Of a stretch of DNA of 10,485 bases, positions 1 to 6,816 are shown piece after piece. The stretch is from Methylothermaceae bacterium (GTDB lineage Bacteria; Pseudomonadota; Gammaproteobacteria; Methylococcales; Methylothermaceae). The stretch spans positions 1-10,485 of the forward strand of contig JALVSV010000396.1 in assembly GCA_027024125.1 (NCBI GenBank), in the 5' to 3' direction. Below the pieces are notes generated by a model. That model was not told the origin of the DNA, did no database searches, and saw nothing but the letters and a program-made list of their open reading frames with translations. A program made the translations under genes and the position numbers. The first letter of the stretch is position 1. Every line of letters starts with the position of its first letter.

Positions 1-504
1 GTTCAGATACTAGGTGGGACCGAAAGCCTAACCCGTCAGGACTGGCGTACCACCCTGGATGTCAATCTGTTAGCTCCTTTCCTTCTAATTCAGGCGTTAC
101 TTCCTGAGTTGGAAGCTGCGAAGGGTTGCGTGGTAAATATTGGTAGCATCCACGCACACCAGACCAAGAGGAACTTTGTTGCTTATGCTGCCAGTAAGGC
201 CGCCTTGGCCGGTATGACCCGCGCTTTGGCCATCGATCTTGGGTCACGCGTGCGTGTCAATGCTATTGAACCTGCTGCTATTGAGACAGAGATGCTCAAT
301 GCCGGTTTTGCCGGAAAACCGGAACTTTATGCCAAACTTGAGCGTTGTCATCCGCAACAGCGCCTCGGTCAACCCGAAGAAGTTGCCAATCTTGCACTTG
401 CTATAGTTGGGGGAGGAATGAACTTCCTACACGGCGCTTGCATCGGCTTGGATGGTGGCATTAGTAGTAGTTTGTTTGATCCAGGATCAATAAATGGGCT
501 TTGA
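1..504 (+). CDS. SDR-family oxidoreductase, 3' part (5' end outside window)
   Basis: The frame is open from base 1 to a TGA at 502-504 (167 codons), so the true start and the N-terminal cofactor-binding glycine motif lie upstream of the window. What is visible is the classical short-chain dehydrogenase/reductase C-terminal two thirds: a DVN motif after the central strand (codons 58-66), a catalytic Ser in GSIHA (codon 145-147), then YAASK with the catalytic Tyr at 184-186 and Lys at 196-198. The Ser-Tyr spacing of 13 residues is normal for the family. A VRVNAIEPAAIET segment and a terminal GLDGG follow, as in FabG-like members. These enzymes perform NAD(P)-dependent oxidation or reduction of a hydroxyl or keto group in the cytoplasm. 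The substrate cannot be read from the sequence; the polysaccharide context makes a sugar or acyl precursor plausible. Family assignment is secure, the specific role is not. Confidence 0.9.
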   Translation, partial: VQILGGTESLTRQDWRTTLDVNLLAPFLLIQALLPELEAAKGCVVNIGSIHAHQTKRNFVAYAASKAALAGMTRALAIDLGSRVRVNAIEPAAIETEMLNAGFAGKPELYAKLERCHPQQRLGQPEEVANLALAIVGGGMNFLHGACIGLDGGISSSLFDPGSINGL

Positions 505-617
505 TCATTGGTGACACCCATGCTTTTTATTAGGTTATTAGGCCAGCATATTTTCATTAACCCGTGTGCTTTTCTCCGCGTGTTGAGCGATAAGCAGTGC
601 GGAAAAAATTTCCTGGG

Positions 618-641
618 AGCGCCGGCGTCTCTCCGGCCAGA
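618..641. repeat. GC-rich hairpin, possible interspersed repeat unit
   Basis: GCCGG at 621-625 pairs with CCGGC at 633-637 across a 7-base loop. It lies in an otherwise AT-rich spacer and is flanked by GAGC-like sequence on both sides. Short GC-rich units of this look, which translate as AGVSPA or DAGAPR, recur between genes in many environmental genomes. Here only a single copy is in the window, so calling it a repeat is an inference. It has no run of T on either side and therefore does not look like an intrinsic terminator. Confidence 0.3.
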
Positions 642-731
642 GAGCACCGCTACATTTGGGAAAGTACCCGTAGTTCCGGTGGAAAAATTTATGTCTACGT
701 GCTTATAAATATCAAGCTATCCAGCCAAATT

Positions 732-760
732 TTGTTCAATGAATTACAGCCGGATAATAT
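732..760 (+). promoter_or_regulatory. weak sigma70-like promoter candidate for the sulfotransferase gene
   Basis: TTGTTC at 732-737 and TAATAT at 755-760 are separated by 17 bases, 80 bases upstream of the start codon at 841. Matches to consensus are only 3 of 6 and 4 of 6, so in AT-rich DNA this may be chance. It is listed because the gene is separated from its upstream neighbour by over 300 bases and probably needs its own promoter. Confidence 0.2.
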
Positions 761-840
761 ATGCAGCAATTACCGCTTTGCCCTGTTTCGGGGGGTATTC
801 AACATTTCTCAAGAATCAAAAATACTAAGGAGTAGCTCAG

Positions 841-1779
841 ATGGTAATCCTGCAGGCTGGAGTAGCCAAGAGCGGTAATTTTTGGCTTTATAAAATCATT
901 CAAGAAATTATTGGCTGCAGTAACTTTGAAAAGAAAAGCTTTATTAGAGCACAACCAATTTACGAAGTGGCAAAAGCTTGGGATTTGAGTTATAAGCAGC
1001 AAGCTGATATCGATGTTTTAGATATTGAATCCCACAAGTGTTTCTTTCGAATCAGCTCCATCTTCCGCATGCCCATCGAAAATATAGATGATTATATTCG
1101 CCAGTGCAATCACGTGTGGACGCACTCCGCTTTCTGCGAACAGAGTATGGTTGTGCTGTCAAAATTCGATAAAGTTGTTTACATCATTAGAGATCCACGG
1201 GACGTTGCTATTTCTATGTCCAGGTTTGTGTTCACTCCATATATGAGGAAATACTATCCTAAGGTGAATGAACCTGATCCTGATACTTATTTGAAACGCC
1301 AACTTGAGGGTTTAATCAGGCATTGGGTGCAACACGTTGGTGGCTATCTAATACATAAAAAGGATTTGCAAATCCACATCGTCTTCTACGAACGGTTGTT
1401 ACACTCCTTTGACATTGAAATAAACCATCTCCTTGAGTATCTAGGCATTGAGCTGGATAAGGAAGTTATAGAACATATCAAGAGCGAAGTCGATTTGATG
1501 TGTATGAAAAGTGAGAACCCACACCATGTGCGAAAGGGCAAGTCTGGTGAATGGATCAACGCATTGACCGATGCTCAGAAAAATCAAGTGATTCGCATAG
1601 CAGGTCCAATGTTTGAGATCCTGAATTACCCTATTTATGATAAATCTATCAATGATGGGGTTTTACCTTGCATGCCAGTTAAATTAACTTCTGGACAGAT
1701 CGAAAAGGCGATAGCACATGCAAAGCGAAAAAACTTGACAGAAAAATTTAGACGTGTTTATGCATTCATTGCCGGCTAA
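841..1779 (+). CDS. sulfotransferase domain protein (PAPS-dependent type)
   Basis: This 312-residue protein has the signatures of the sulfotransferase_1 family, cytosolic-type enzymes that move a sulfuryl group from PAPS to a hydroxyl or amine. AKSGNFWL (residues 9-16) corresponds to the 5'-phosphosulfate loop, usually PKSGTTWL. VWTHSAF contains His95, a plausible catalytic base. RDPRDVAIS (117-125) is the 3'-phosphate-binding strand-helix, and RKGKSGEW (231-238) is the C-terminal RKGxxG PAPS motif. The length is typical. AAGGAG at about 827-832 lies 8 bases before the ATG and supports this start. No signal peptide is seen, so it is probably cytoplasmic and may act on a glycan precursor, a lipid or a small molecule. 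The nearby GDP-fucose and glycosyltransferase genes suggest a glycan. Base composition is clearly AT-richer than gmd/fcl, consistent with separate acquisition. Confidence 0.88.
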   Translation: MVILQAGVAKSGNFWLYKIIQEIIGCSNFEKKSFIRAQPIYEVAKAWDLSYKQQADIDVLDIESHKCFFRISSIFRMPIENIDDYIRQCNHVWTHSAFCEQSMVVLSKFDKVVYIIRDPRDVAISMSRFVFTPYMRKYYPKVNEPDPDTYLKRQLEGLIRHWVQHVGGYLIHKKDLQIHIVFYERLLHSFDIEINHLLEYLGIELDKEVIEHIKSEVDLMCMKSENPHHVRKGKSGEWINALTDAQKNQVIRIAGPMFEILNYPIYDKSINDGVLPCMPVKLTSGQIEKAIAHAKRKNLTEKFRRVYAFIAG

Positions 1780-1827
1780 CAGTCAAGCGATGCTACAATG
1801 AAAAGCAGTACATCGGTCTGCTGTTTA

Positions 1828-2459
1828 GAGCTTATCCGAATAACCCTGCATTCCGAAATGCGATGATACCGAAGACGAAATGCAACAATGCGGTGTAATT
1901 GTCTGCCTTCTTCTCCCAACGTATGAGAATCCGGCGGAACCGGTTGAGCCAACTGTGGGTGCGTTCCACCACCCAGTGTCTTGGTCGGTAACCAGGAATT
2001 TCCTTGCACGCCCGGGCTTCTTCGCCCCGCGCCCGGATATGGGGAATGAAACCCGCCGCCCTGAGCCAATCGCGTATCTCGGTATAATCATAACCCTTGT
2101 CCAGGCACAGATTGACCTCGTGGTCATTCAGATCCGGGTAGGACACTGGCACACTGTGCAGCGTCTCTTTGAGCAATTTCATGTCGTGACGATTGGCTCC
2201 GGCCACCGCAGCTCCCAGTACCACTCCGCGCCTGTCGCAAAGGAGGCTTCGCTTGACGCCGCCTTTGCCGCGATCGGTGGGATTGGGGCCGGTTTTTTTC
2301 TCCCAATGGCGCCTTGGTTTGGGCCCCATCGGCACTCAGCCAACTCCAGTCAATCCCCTTCAGCTCGTCATACTCCATCAGGCCGGCTTGCCAAAAGCGC
2401 CAGAATACCCCGTTACCCATTCCTGGAAACGGTCATGGGCCGTGGAGCCTGGACAGATT
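1828..2459 (-). pseudogene. IS5-family transposase remnant, frameshifted and 5'-truncated
   Basis: Read on the minus strand, this holds most of a DDE transposase of the IS5 family: HDRFQEWV, then GVFWRFWQAGLMEYDELKG, KTGPNPTDRGKGGVKRS, GANRHDMKLL, a DKGYDY segment and WVVERTHSWLNRFRR near the C-terminus, stop at 1832-1834. These blocks lie in different frames. Between HDRFQEWV and GVFWRFW one base is missing near 2411-2418. Between the KAPLGE block and KTGPNPTD one base is extra in a seven-A tract (T7 at 2293-2299 on the plus strand). The two changes cancel, but an in-frame stop in the shifted segment prevents a full product. The N-terminal part of the transposase is absent. GAGCTTATCCGAATAACC at 1828-1845 probably marks the terminal inverted repeat at the 3' end; no matching left end is present. 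The element should be immobile. Confidence 0.8.
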
Positions 2460-2598
2460 GCGCCTTATGGGCAAAGGCTGTTGCGATCTCGGCCAACTTG
2501 ACGCTACAGACTTGGAACAGGGTCAACAGATACTGCATCAGAAATTCAGCCATGCTAATGCCAAGGCAGATGTTCACCAAGAACCGTTCGTCTCTCAT
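2413..2598 (-). pseudogene. N-terminal fragment of a second transposase (IS4-like), fused to the IS5 remnant
   Basis: An ATG at 2598 opens a frame whose first 45 or so residues do not resemble an IS5 transposase. The segment LLTLFQVCSVKLAEIATAF instead recalls the N-terminus of IS4-type transposases, in which a LLQVxSVNLxxIAxxF-like block is followed by an RLQRFF motif. That following motif is missing: homology stops near 2460 and the frame then runs a few residues into the IS5 remnant before terminating. An in-frame TGA upstream shows that the frame does not extend further 5'. The two transposase pieces therefore meet near 2455-2462, both on the minus strand. The IS5 call is firm; the IS4-like identity is a family-level impression. 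Confidence 0.45.
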
Positions 2599-2712
2599 AG
2601 GAATCTCAAAGGTCTTTCACTCACGCCCTTTGAGTTCCATTAACGATCAATAAGTTGCATGTTTCATCCTGTGCTCAGCGAGTTGATTCACAATGCATAG
2701 TTGAAAATTAAT

Positions 2713-3798
2713 ATGAAAATAGCCCTCATCACAGGCATCACCGGCCAGGATGGTGCCTATTTGGCGGATTTTTTGCTCGGGAAAGGTTACGAAGTGCATG
2801 GCATCAAGCGCCGTGCTTCATCGTTCAATACTGAGCGCATCGACCATCTGTATCAGGATCCTCATGAGGAAAACCGCAGATTCATCCTCCACTATGGCGA
2901 TCTGACCGACTCCACCAATCTCATTCGCCTGGTGCAGTGCATCGAGCCAGATGAAATCTACAACCTGGCAGCCCAAAGCCATGTGGCAGTCTCCTTCGAA
3001 TCCCCCGAGTACACCGCCAACGCCGATGCTTTGGGCACTCTGCGGCTGCTGGAAGCGATCCGCATCCTTGGCCTGGAAGGCAAGACCCGTTTCTATCAGG
3101 CTTCCACCTCCGAGTTGTACGGGAAAGTCCGGCAAACCCCTCAGATCGAAACCACCCCCTTCTACCCTAGAAGCCCCTATGGGGTCGCCAAACTCTATGG
3201 TTACTGGATCACGGTCAATTACCGCGAGGCTTACGGTCTGTACGCCTGCAATGGTATTCTGTTCAATCACGAAAGCCCCCTACGGGGAGAGACCTTCGTC
3301 ACCCGCAAGATCACCCGCGCTCTGACGCGCATCAAGCTAGGGCTGCAGGAGTGTCTTTATCTGGGCAACCTTGATGCCCGGCGCGACTGGGGTCACGCCC
3401 TCGACTACGTCGAAGCCCAATGGCGTATTCTCCAACAGCCCGAGGCGGAAGATTTCGTCATTGCCACCGGCCAGCAGCACTCGGTGCGGGAATTCGTCGA
3501 ACGGGCCTGGGGCGAACTGGGCGGCGAAATTGACTGGCGCGGCCAAGGGGTGGAGGAAAAGGGCTATGACTGCAAGACAGGCGCCTGCATCGTCGCCATT
3601 GATCCACGTTATTTCCGCCCAGCCGAGGTGGATACCTTACTGGGGGACGCCACCAAGGCGCGGGAAAAGTTGGGATGGTCGCCAAAGGTGACGTTCCCCG
3701 AGCTGGTGCGGGAAATGGTGACCGAGGACCTGAAACTGGCCGAGCGCGACGAACTGTGCCGAAGCCGGGGATACCGTGTCTATGACCATCATGAATAG
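2713..3798 (+). CDS. gmd: GDP-mannose 4,6-dehydratase
   Basis: This enzyme converts GDP-D-mannose to GDP-4-keto-6-deoxy-D-mannose, the first step to GDP-L-fucose, GDP-rhamnose and related sugars. The 361-residue protein starts with the NADP-binding TGITGQDG (7-14) of extended SDR enzymes. STSELYG places Thr132 and Glu134, and SPYGVAK gives Tyr156 and Lys160, matching the catalytic set known for this family. The [10 protein letters not shown] and FVTRKI blocks (184-199) and the [10 protein letters not shown] region are also typical Gmd. Length is normal. ATG at 2713 gives the usual MKIALITG start; a TTG four codons upstream is in frame but adds nothing conserved. No good ribosome binding site is visible. 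fcl follows after 6 bases, so the two are almost certainly co-transcribed and co-functional. The IS remnant directly upstream may have separated this operon from an earlier promoter. Confidence 0.96.
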   Translation: MKIALITGITGQDGAYLADFLLGKGYEVHGIKRRASSFNTERIDHLYQDPHEENRRFILHYGDLTDSTNLIRLVQCIEPDEIYNLAAQSHVAVSFESPEYTANADALGTLRLLEAIRILGLEGKTRFYQASTSELYGKVRQTPQIETTPFYPRSPYGVAKLYGYWITVNYREAYGLYACNGILFNHESPLRGETFVTRKITRALTRIKLGLQECLYLGNLDARRDWGHALDYVEAQWRILQQPEAEDFVIATGQQHSVREFVERAWGELGGEIDWRGQGVEEKGYDCKTGACIVAIDPRYFRPAEVDTLLGDATKAREKLGWSPKVTFPELVREMVTEDLKLAERDELCRSRGYRVYDHHE

Positions 3799-3804
3799 AA
3801 AGAC

Positions 3805-4860
3805 ATGAGGCGGGAGGCGAAAATATACGTCGCCGGTCACCGTGGCCTTGTTGGCTCCGCCATCGTCCGTGAACTCCACCGCAGAGGCTTTGACAATCTG
3901 ATTCTTCGGACCAGCCAGGAGCTGGACCTGCGCGATCAGCAGGCGGTGCACCAGTTCTATGGTGACCACCGTCCCGATTATGTCATCGTCGCTGCCGCCA
4001 AGGTCGGCGGCATCTGGGCCAACGACCATTACCCGGCCCAGTTTCTCTACGACAACCTCATGATCGAGGCCAACCTTATCCACGGCGCTTTCGAGAGCGG
4101 CGTGGAAAAACTGCTGTGTCTCGGTAGCACCTGCATCTACCCCAAACTGGCCCCCCAGCCCCTCAAGGAAGACTATCTCCTCACTGGCCCCTTGGAGCCG
4201 ACCAATCAATGGTACGCCATCGCCAAGATAGCAGGCATCAAACTGTGCCAGGCCTATCGCCGCCAGTACGGCTGCAACTTCATTGCCGCCATGCCCACCA
4301 ATCTCTATGGCCCCGGCGACAACTTCGACCTGGAAAATTCCCACGTTCTCCCGGCCCTGATCCGCAAATTTCACCTCGCCAGGCTCGCCGCCGCCGGCGA
4401 TCTCGAAGCCATCCACCAGGACGAACGACGGTACGGACCAATTCCCGACGACATCCTTACCCACATCGGCCTGACCCGTACCCATGCCTTGCCCTTCATT
4501 TCTCGCTCTATCCAGCAGTCGAAGGTCGTCCTCTGGGGCAGTGGCACGCCCCGGCGCGAATTTCTCCACGTGGACGACTGCGCCCGCGCCTGTCTCCATC
4601 TGATAGATCGCTATGACGGTGAAGACATCATCAACATCGGGGCGGGGGAGGACCTTCCCATCTGCGAACTCGCGGAGCTGATACAACGAATTGTCGGTTT
4701 CAAGGGAGAGGTGCTCTGGGACAATTCCAAACCTGACGGCACGCCGAGGAAACTGGTGGATGTCAGCCGAATCCAGTCCTTGGGCTGGCAGGCCGAGATA
4801 GGATTGCCAGAGGGGATCAGACAGGTCTATGAGTGGTATCTCTCGCAGCATACAGACTGA
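3805..4860 (+). CDS. fcl: GDP-L-fucose synthase (4-keto-6-deoxymannose 3,5-epimerase/4-reductase)
   Basis: It completes GDP-L-fucose synthesis from the product of the preceding gmd, performing both 3,5-epimerisation and NADPH-dependent 4-reduction. GHRGLVG (11-17) is the dinucleotide fold motif. GSTCIYP supplies Ser108 and Cys110, YAIAK gives Tyr137 and Lys141, and NSHVLP gives His180. These sit one residue beyond the E. coli enzyme's Ser107, Cys109, Tyr136, Lys140 and His179. At 351 residues it is some 30 longer than the E. coli protein; the extra length lies around residues 193-225, between the [11 protein letters not shown] segment and the ALPFISRSI segment. The ribosome binding site is poor. 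Together with gmd it fixes L-fucose as an activated sugar made by this locus. Confidence 0.95.
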   Translation: MRREAKIYVAGHRGLVGSAIVRELHRRGFDNLILRTSQELDLRDQQAVHQFYGDHRPDYVIVAAAKVGGIWANDHYPAQFLYDNLMIEANLIHGAFESGVEKLLCLGSTCIYPKLAPQPLKEDYLLTGPLEPTNQWYAIAKIAGIKLCQAYRRQYGCNFIAAMPTNLYGPGDNFDLENSHVLPALIRKFHLARLAAAGDLEAIHQDERRYGPIPDDILTHIGLTRTHALPFISRSIQQSKVVLWGSGTPRREFLHVDDCARACLHLIDRYDGEDIINIGAGEDLPICELAELIQRIVGFKGEVLWDNSKPDGTPRKLVDVSRIQSLGWQAEIGLPEGIRQVYEWYLSQHTD

Positions 4861-4871
4861 AAGGAAATGTT

Positions 4872-5720
4872 ATGACCAAGCCACCTACGATTCTACTAGT
4901 CGTCGCCACCTACAACTGCGCCGCCACTCTGGCCCGTTGCCTGGATTCTTTCGTGGCACAGGATTATCCACACAAGAAATTGGCGGTCATAGATGGCGGT
5001 TCGGATGATGGTACTGTGGAGATCATCAAAAAATATGAAAAACACATCGACTACTGGGTGAGCGAGCCGGATAAGGGGATTTATGATGCCTGGAATAAAG
5101 CGCTGACGGCTCCCATTGAATGGGATTGGGTGCAGTTCATGGGGGGGGATGATCATTATTATGATGGGCAGGTATTAGGTGCAATAGCTTCTTGTGCGAA
5201 GGAGCGTTCTCCTCGATACAAGATGCTGTACGCGAAGACTAAGATGATCCATATTTCTGGGGTAGAGAAAATATTAGGAAAGGAATGGAATGTAGAAGCA
5301 TGTAAAAAAAAGCCTGCATTTCCTTCGGGTCAGGTCAGTTTCTTCTATGCCAAAAATATTTTCGAGAAGTATGGATTCTTCGATTCAAAATTGCAAATTG
5401 CTGGAGATATGGAGCATTTTTTTCGATATATGGAACATGAACGCTTTTGGTACATGCCCAACATAATTTCAACTGTGCATCATGAGGGTGGTATTTCGAC
5501 CAGTCCGGTATATGATTGGATGCATTGGAAAGAGAAAAATAGGATTCTAAGGCGGTACGGATACGGCTCAAGCCAAGGAATATCTAATTATTATATCGCT
5601 TTGGTTAGATTGATAAAGTTGGGCATTTATAAGTGTTCTGGCGAGCGTGTTTTGCTTGGCTTGGTCAGCCGTATTCGTTGCTTTACTGGCGGCAGGAAGA
5701 TGAAGTTGTTGTCTAAATAA
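4872..5720 (+). CDS. glycosyltransferase family 2 (polysaccharide biosynthesis)
   Basis: A 282-residue GT-A fold transferase that would add a sugar from a nucleotide donor to a growing glycan on the cytoplasmic side. Visible motifs are the N-terminal LLVVATYNCA strand (8-17), DGGSDDGT (41-48), EPDKGIYDAWNKA (65-77) and GGDD (91-94), which serves as the DxD-type metal/nucleotide site. FPSGQVSFF and AGDMEHFFR (about 150-185) resemble the acceptor region of colanic-acid-type family-2 enzymes. The start is ATG 4872, with AAGGAA at 4861-4866; an upstream in-frame GTG at 4833 would overlap fcl and lacks such a site. It follows fcl by 11 bases, so GDP-fucose is a reasonable but unproven donor. The first 90 codons are GC-richer than the rest. 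An eight-G run (5141-5148) lies exactly at the GGDD codons. Confidence 0.88.
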   Translation: MTKPPTILLVVATYNCAATLARCLDSFVAQDYPHKKLAVIDGGSDDGTVEIIKKYEKHIDYWVSEPDKGIYDAWNKALTAPIEWDWVQFMGGDDHYYDGQVLGAIASCAKERSPRYKMLYAKTKMIHISGVEKILGKEWNVEACKKKPAFPSGQVSFFYAKNIFEKYGFFDSKLQIAGDMEHFFRYMEHERFWYMPNIISTVHHEGGISTSPVYDWMHWKEKNRILRRYGYGSSQGISNYYIALVRLIKLGIYKCSGERVLLGLVSRIRCFTGGRKMKLLSK

Positions 5721-5736
5721 GTCGAGAGGAGTGATT

Positions 5737-6816
5737 GTGACTCCAAGTAAAAACAAGCCGGCTGTTTCTGTTATTGTTCCTGTATATAATGTAGCGCCTT
5801 ACTTGCGACAGTGTCTTGATTCTCTGGTTAATCAGACTCTTCAGGATATTGAAATAATTTGTGTTAATGACGGCAGTACGGATGAGTGTGCCGAAATTCT
5901 ATCCGATTACGCTTATAGATATGGGAATATTATCGTAAAAAACCAGAGCAACAAAGGACCATCTGCTGCGAGGAATAATGGACTTGCAACGGCAAACGGA
6001 AATTATATTGGCTTTGTCGACGGTGATGATTGGGTAAACTCAGATTATTATGAGGAAATGCTTGCTGCTGCTTTTTATCATAATGCTGACATTGTTGTGA
6101 GTACTATCAAATGTTTCTCAGAATCTCTGTGCCGGTTTTATTGTGATAACCAGTTCGATCGACATAATTTGCCAGTGATTAACAATGTGCCATACTCGTT
6201 CCGCGATATCGAATCAAATATATTTGATTGTGCCGTGTCTCCGTGTAACAAACTATACAGGAGAGAAATATTGATAGATAACAACGTAATATTTCCATGT
6301 GGGAGATATTATGAAGATTACTTGTTTTATTTAAAGACATTTTATTACGCTGATATTATTGTCAATATAGATTGTGATGGTTATTGCTACAGAACAAACA
6401 GGCCAGGATCAACAATGACTCATCATGCCTTTACGCAGGATTATTTGGTTGCTTCAAGGGATATGGTGTTATTTGCGGAATCCGCTAATCTAAGTAGCAG
6501 TTTCAAGCGTCATCTTCTAAAGTATATATATAGAAAGCAGCATGATTTCTTAAAACGAACTTCCCCCAGGAAGCAAGAGCAATATTTTCAAGAAATGATT
6601 TATTTTTGGAAAAAAAACCAGACGATAGAGTCATGGGGTGGGTATGATGAAATCAAGCGGGACGTTCTCAAATTGGAAAATATAGGATACGAGAAATGGA
6701 AAACAAAGGATCGGTATAGGCAAGCGATACTTGCTTTCCTTAGGGCAGTTAACCTGGACTATCCATTGAAAAATCTCCGGAGACGTATTAGCCATCTTTT
6801 GTATCAATTTTCGTAA
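5737..6816 (+). CDS. glycosyltransferase family 2 (second enzyme)
   Basis: A 359-residue inverting GT-A glycosyltransferase. SVIVPVYNVAPYLRQCLDSL (11-30) and NDGSTD (44-49) form the nucleotide-binding half, and DGDDW (95-99) is the DxD metal site. NKGPSAARNNGL (72-83) is the conserved loop between them, and a YEDYLF-like motif in the middle probably carries the catalytic acidic residue. No membrane segments are evident. GTG at 5737 is preferred because AGAGGAG at 5725-5731 lies 5 bases before it; the other GTG at 5731 would overlap that site. It follows the first glycosyltransferase by 16 bases and belongs to the same transcription unit. Composition is markedly AT-rich. Its stop codon overlaps the tail of the convergent inositol synthase gene by 13 bases. 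Donor and acceptor are unknown. Confidence 0.88.
   Translation: MTPSKNKPAVSVIVPVYNVAPYLRQCLDSLVNQTLQDIEIICVNDGSTDECAEILSDYAYRYGNIIVKNQSNKGPSAARNNGLATANGNYIGFVDGDDWVNSDYYEEMLAAAFYHNADIVVSTIKCFSESLCRFYCDNQFDRHNLPVINNVPYSFRDIESNIFDCAVSPCNKLYRREILIDNNVIFPCGRYYEDYLFYLKTFYYADIIVNIDCDGYCYRTNRPGSTMTHHAFTQDYLVASRDMVLFAESANLSSSFKRHLLKYIYRKQHDFLKRTSPRKQEQYFQEMIYFWKKNQTIESWGGYDEIKRDVLKLENIGYEKWKTKDRYRQAILAFLRAVNLDYPLKNLRRRISHLLYQFS

Larger units (their letters stand above)
505..840. other. gene-free spacer between SDR and sulfotransferase genes
   Basis: No convincing coding region lies in these 336 bases; the short open frames on both strands have no start signals and no recognisable content. The stretch holds an A/T palindrome (GGAAA-AAA-TTTCC at 601-613), a small GC-rich hairpin at 621-637 and a weak promoter-like pair at 732-760 (both listed separately). 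It ends in the ribosome binding site of the sulfotransferase gene. No strong rho-independent terminator was seen after the upstream gene. Confidence 0.6.

Noticed and set aside
829..850. GGAGTAGCTCAGATGGTAATCC looks like the 5' half of a tRNA (D-arm region)
   Set aside because: No anticodon stem, T-arm GGTTCRA or acceptor partner follows. The same bases act as the ribosome binding site and first codons of the sulfotransferase gene, whose motifs begin at once.
2288..2300. A AAA AAC heptamer in the IS5 transposase as a programmed -1 frameshift site
   Set aside because: The downstream transposase blocks lie in the +1 frame relative to the upstream block, not in -1, and a second frameshift plus a missing N-terminus point to decay rather than programmed recoding.
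1880..2653. 257-codon plus-strand open frame across the IS region
   Set aside because: It is antisense to clear transposase blocks on the minus strand and has no recognisable protein features.
2818..3270. 150-codon minus-strand open frame within gmd
   Set aside because: It is a shadow of the gmd coding strand without start signal or family resemblance.
3637..4851. Long 404-codon open frame on the minus strand opposite fcl and the gmd end
   Set aside because: It is entirely antisense to two strongly supported enzymes with intact catalytic motifs; its translation is low in complexity and matches no family. GC-rich codon use of fcl explains the absence of stops.
4833..4871. Upstream GTG start for the first glycosyltransferase
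   Set aside because: It would overlap the end of fcl, has no ribosome binding site and adds residues before the usual N-terminal strand. ATG 4872 with AAGGAA is better.
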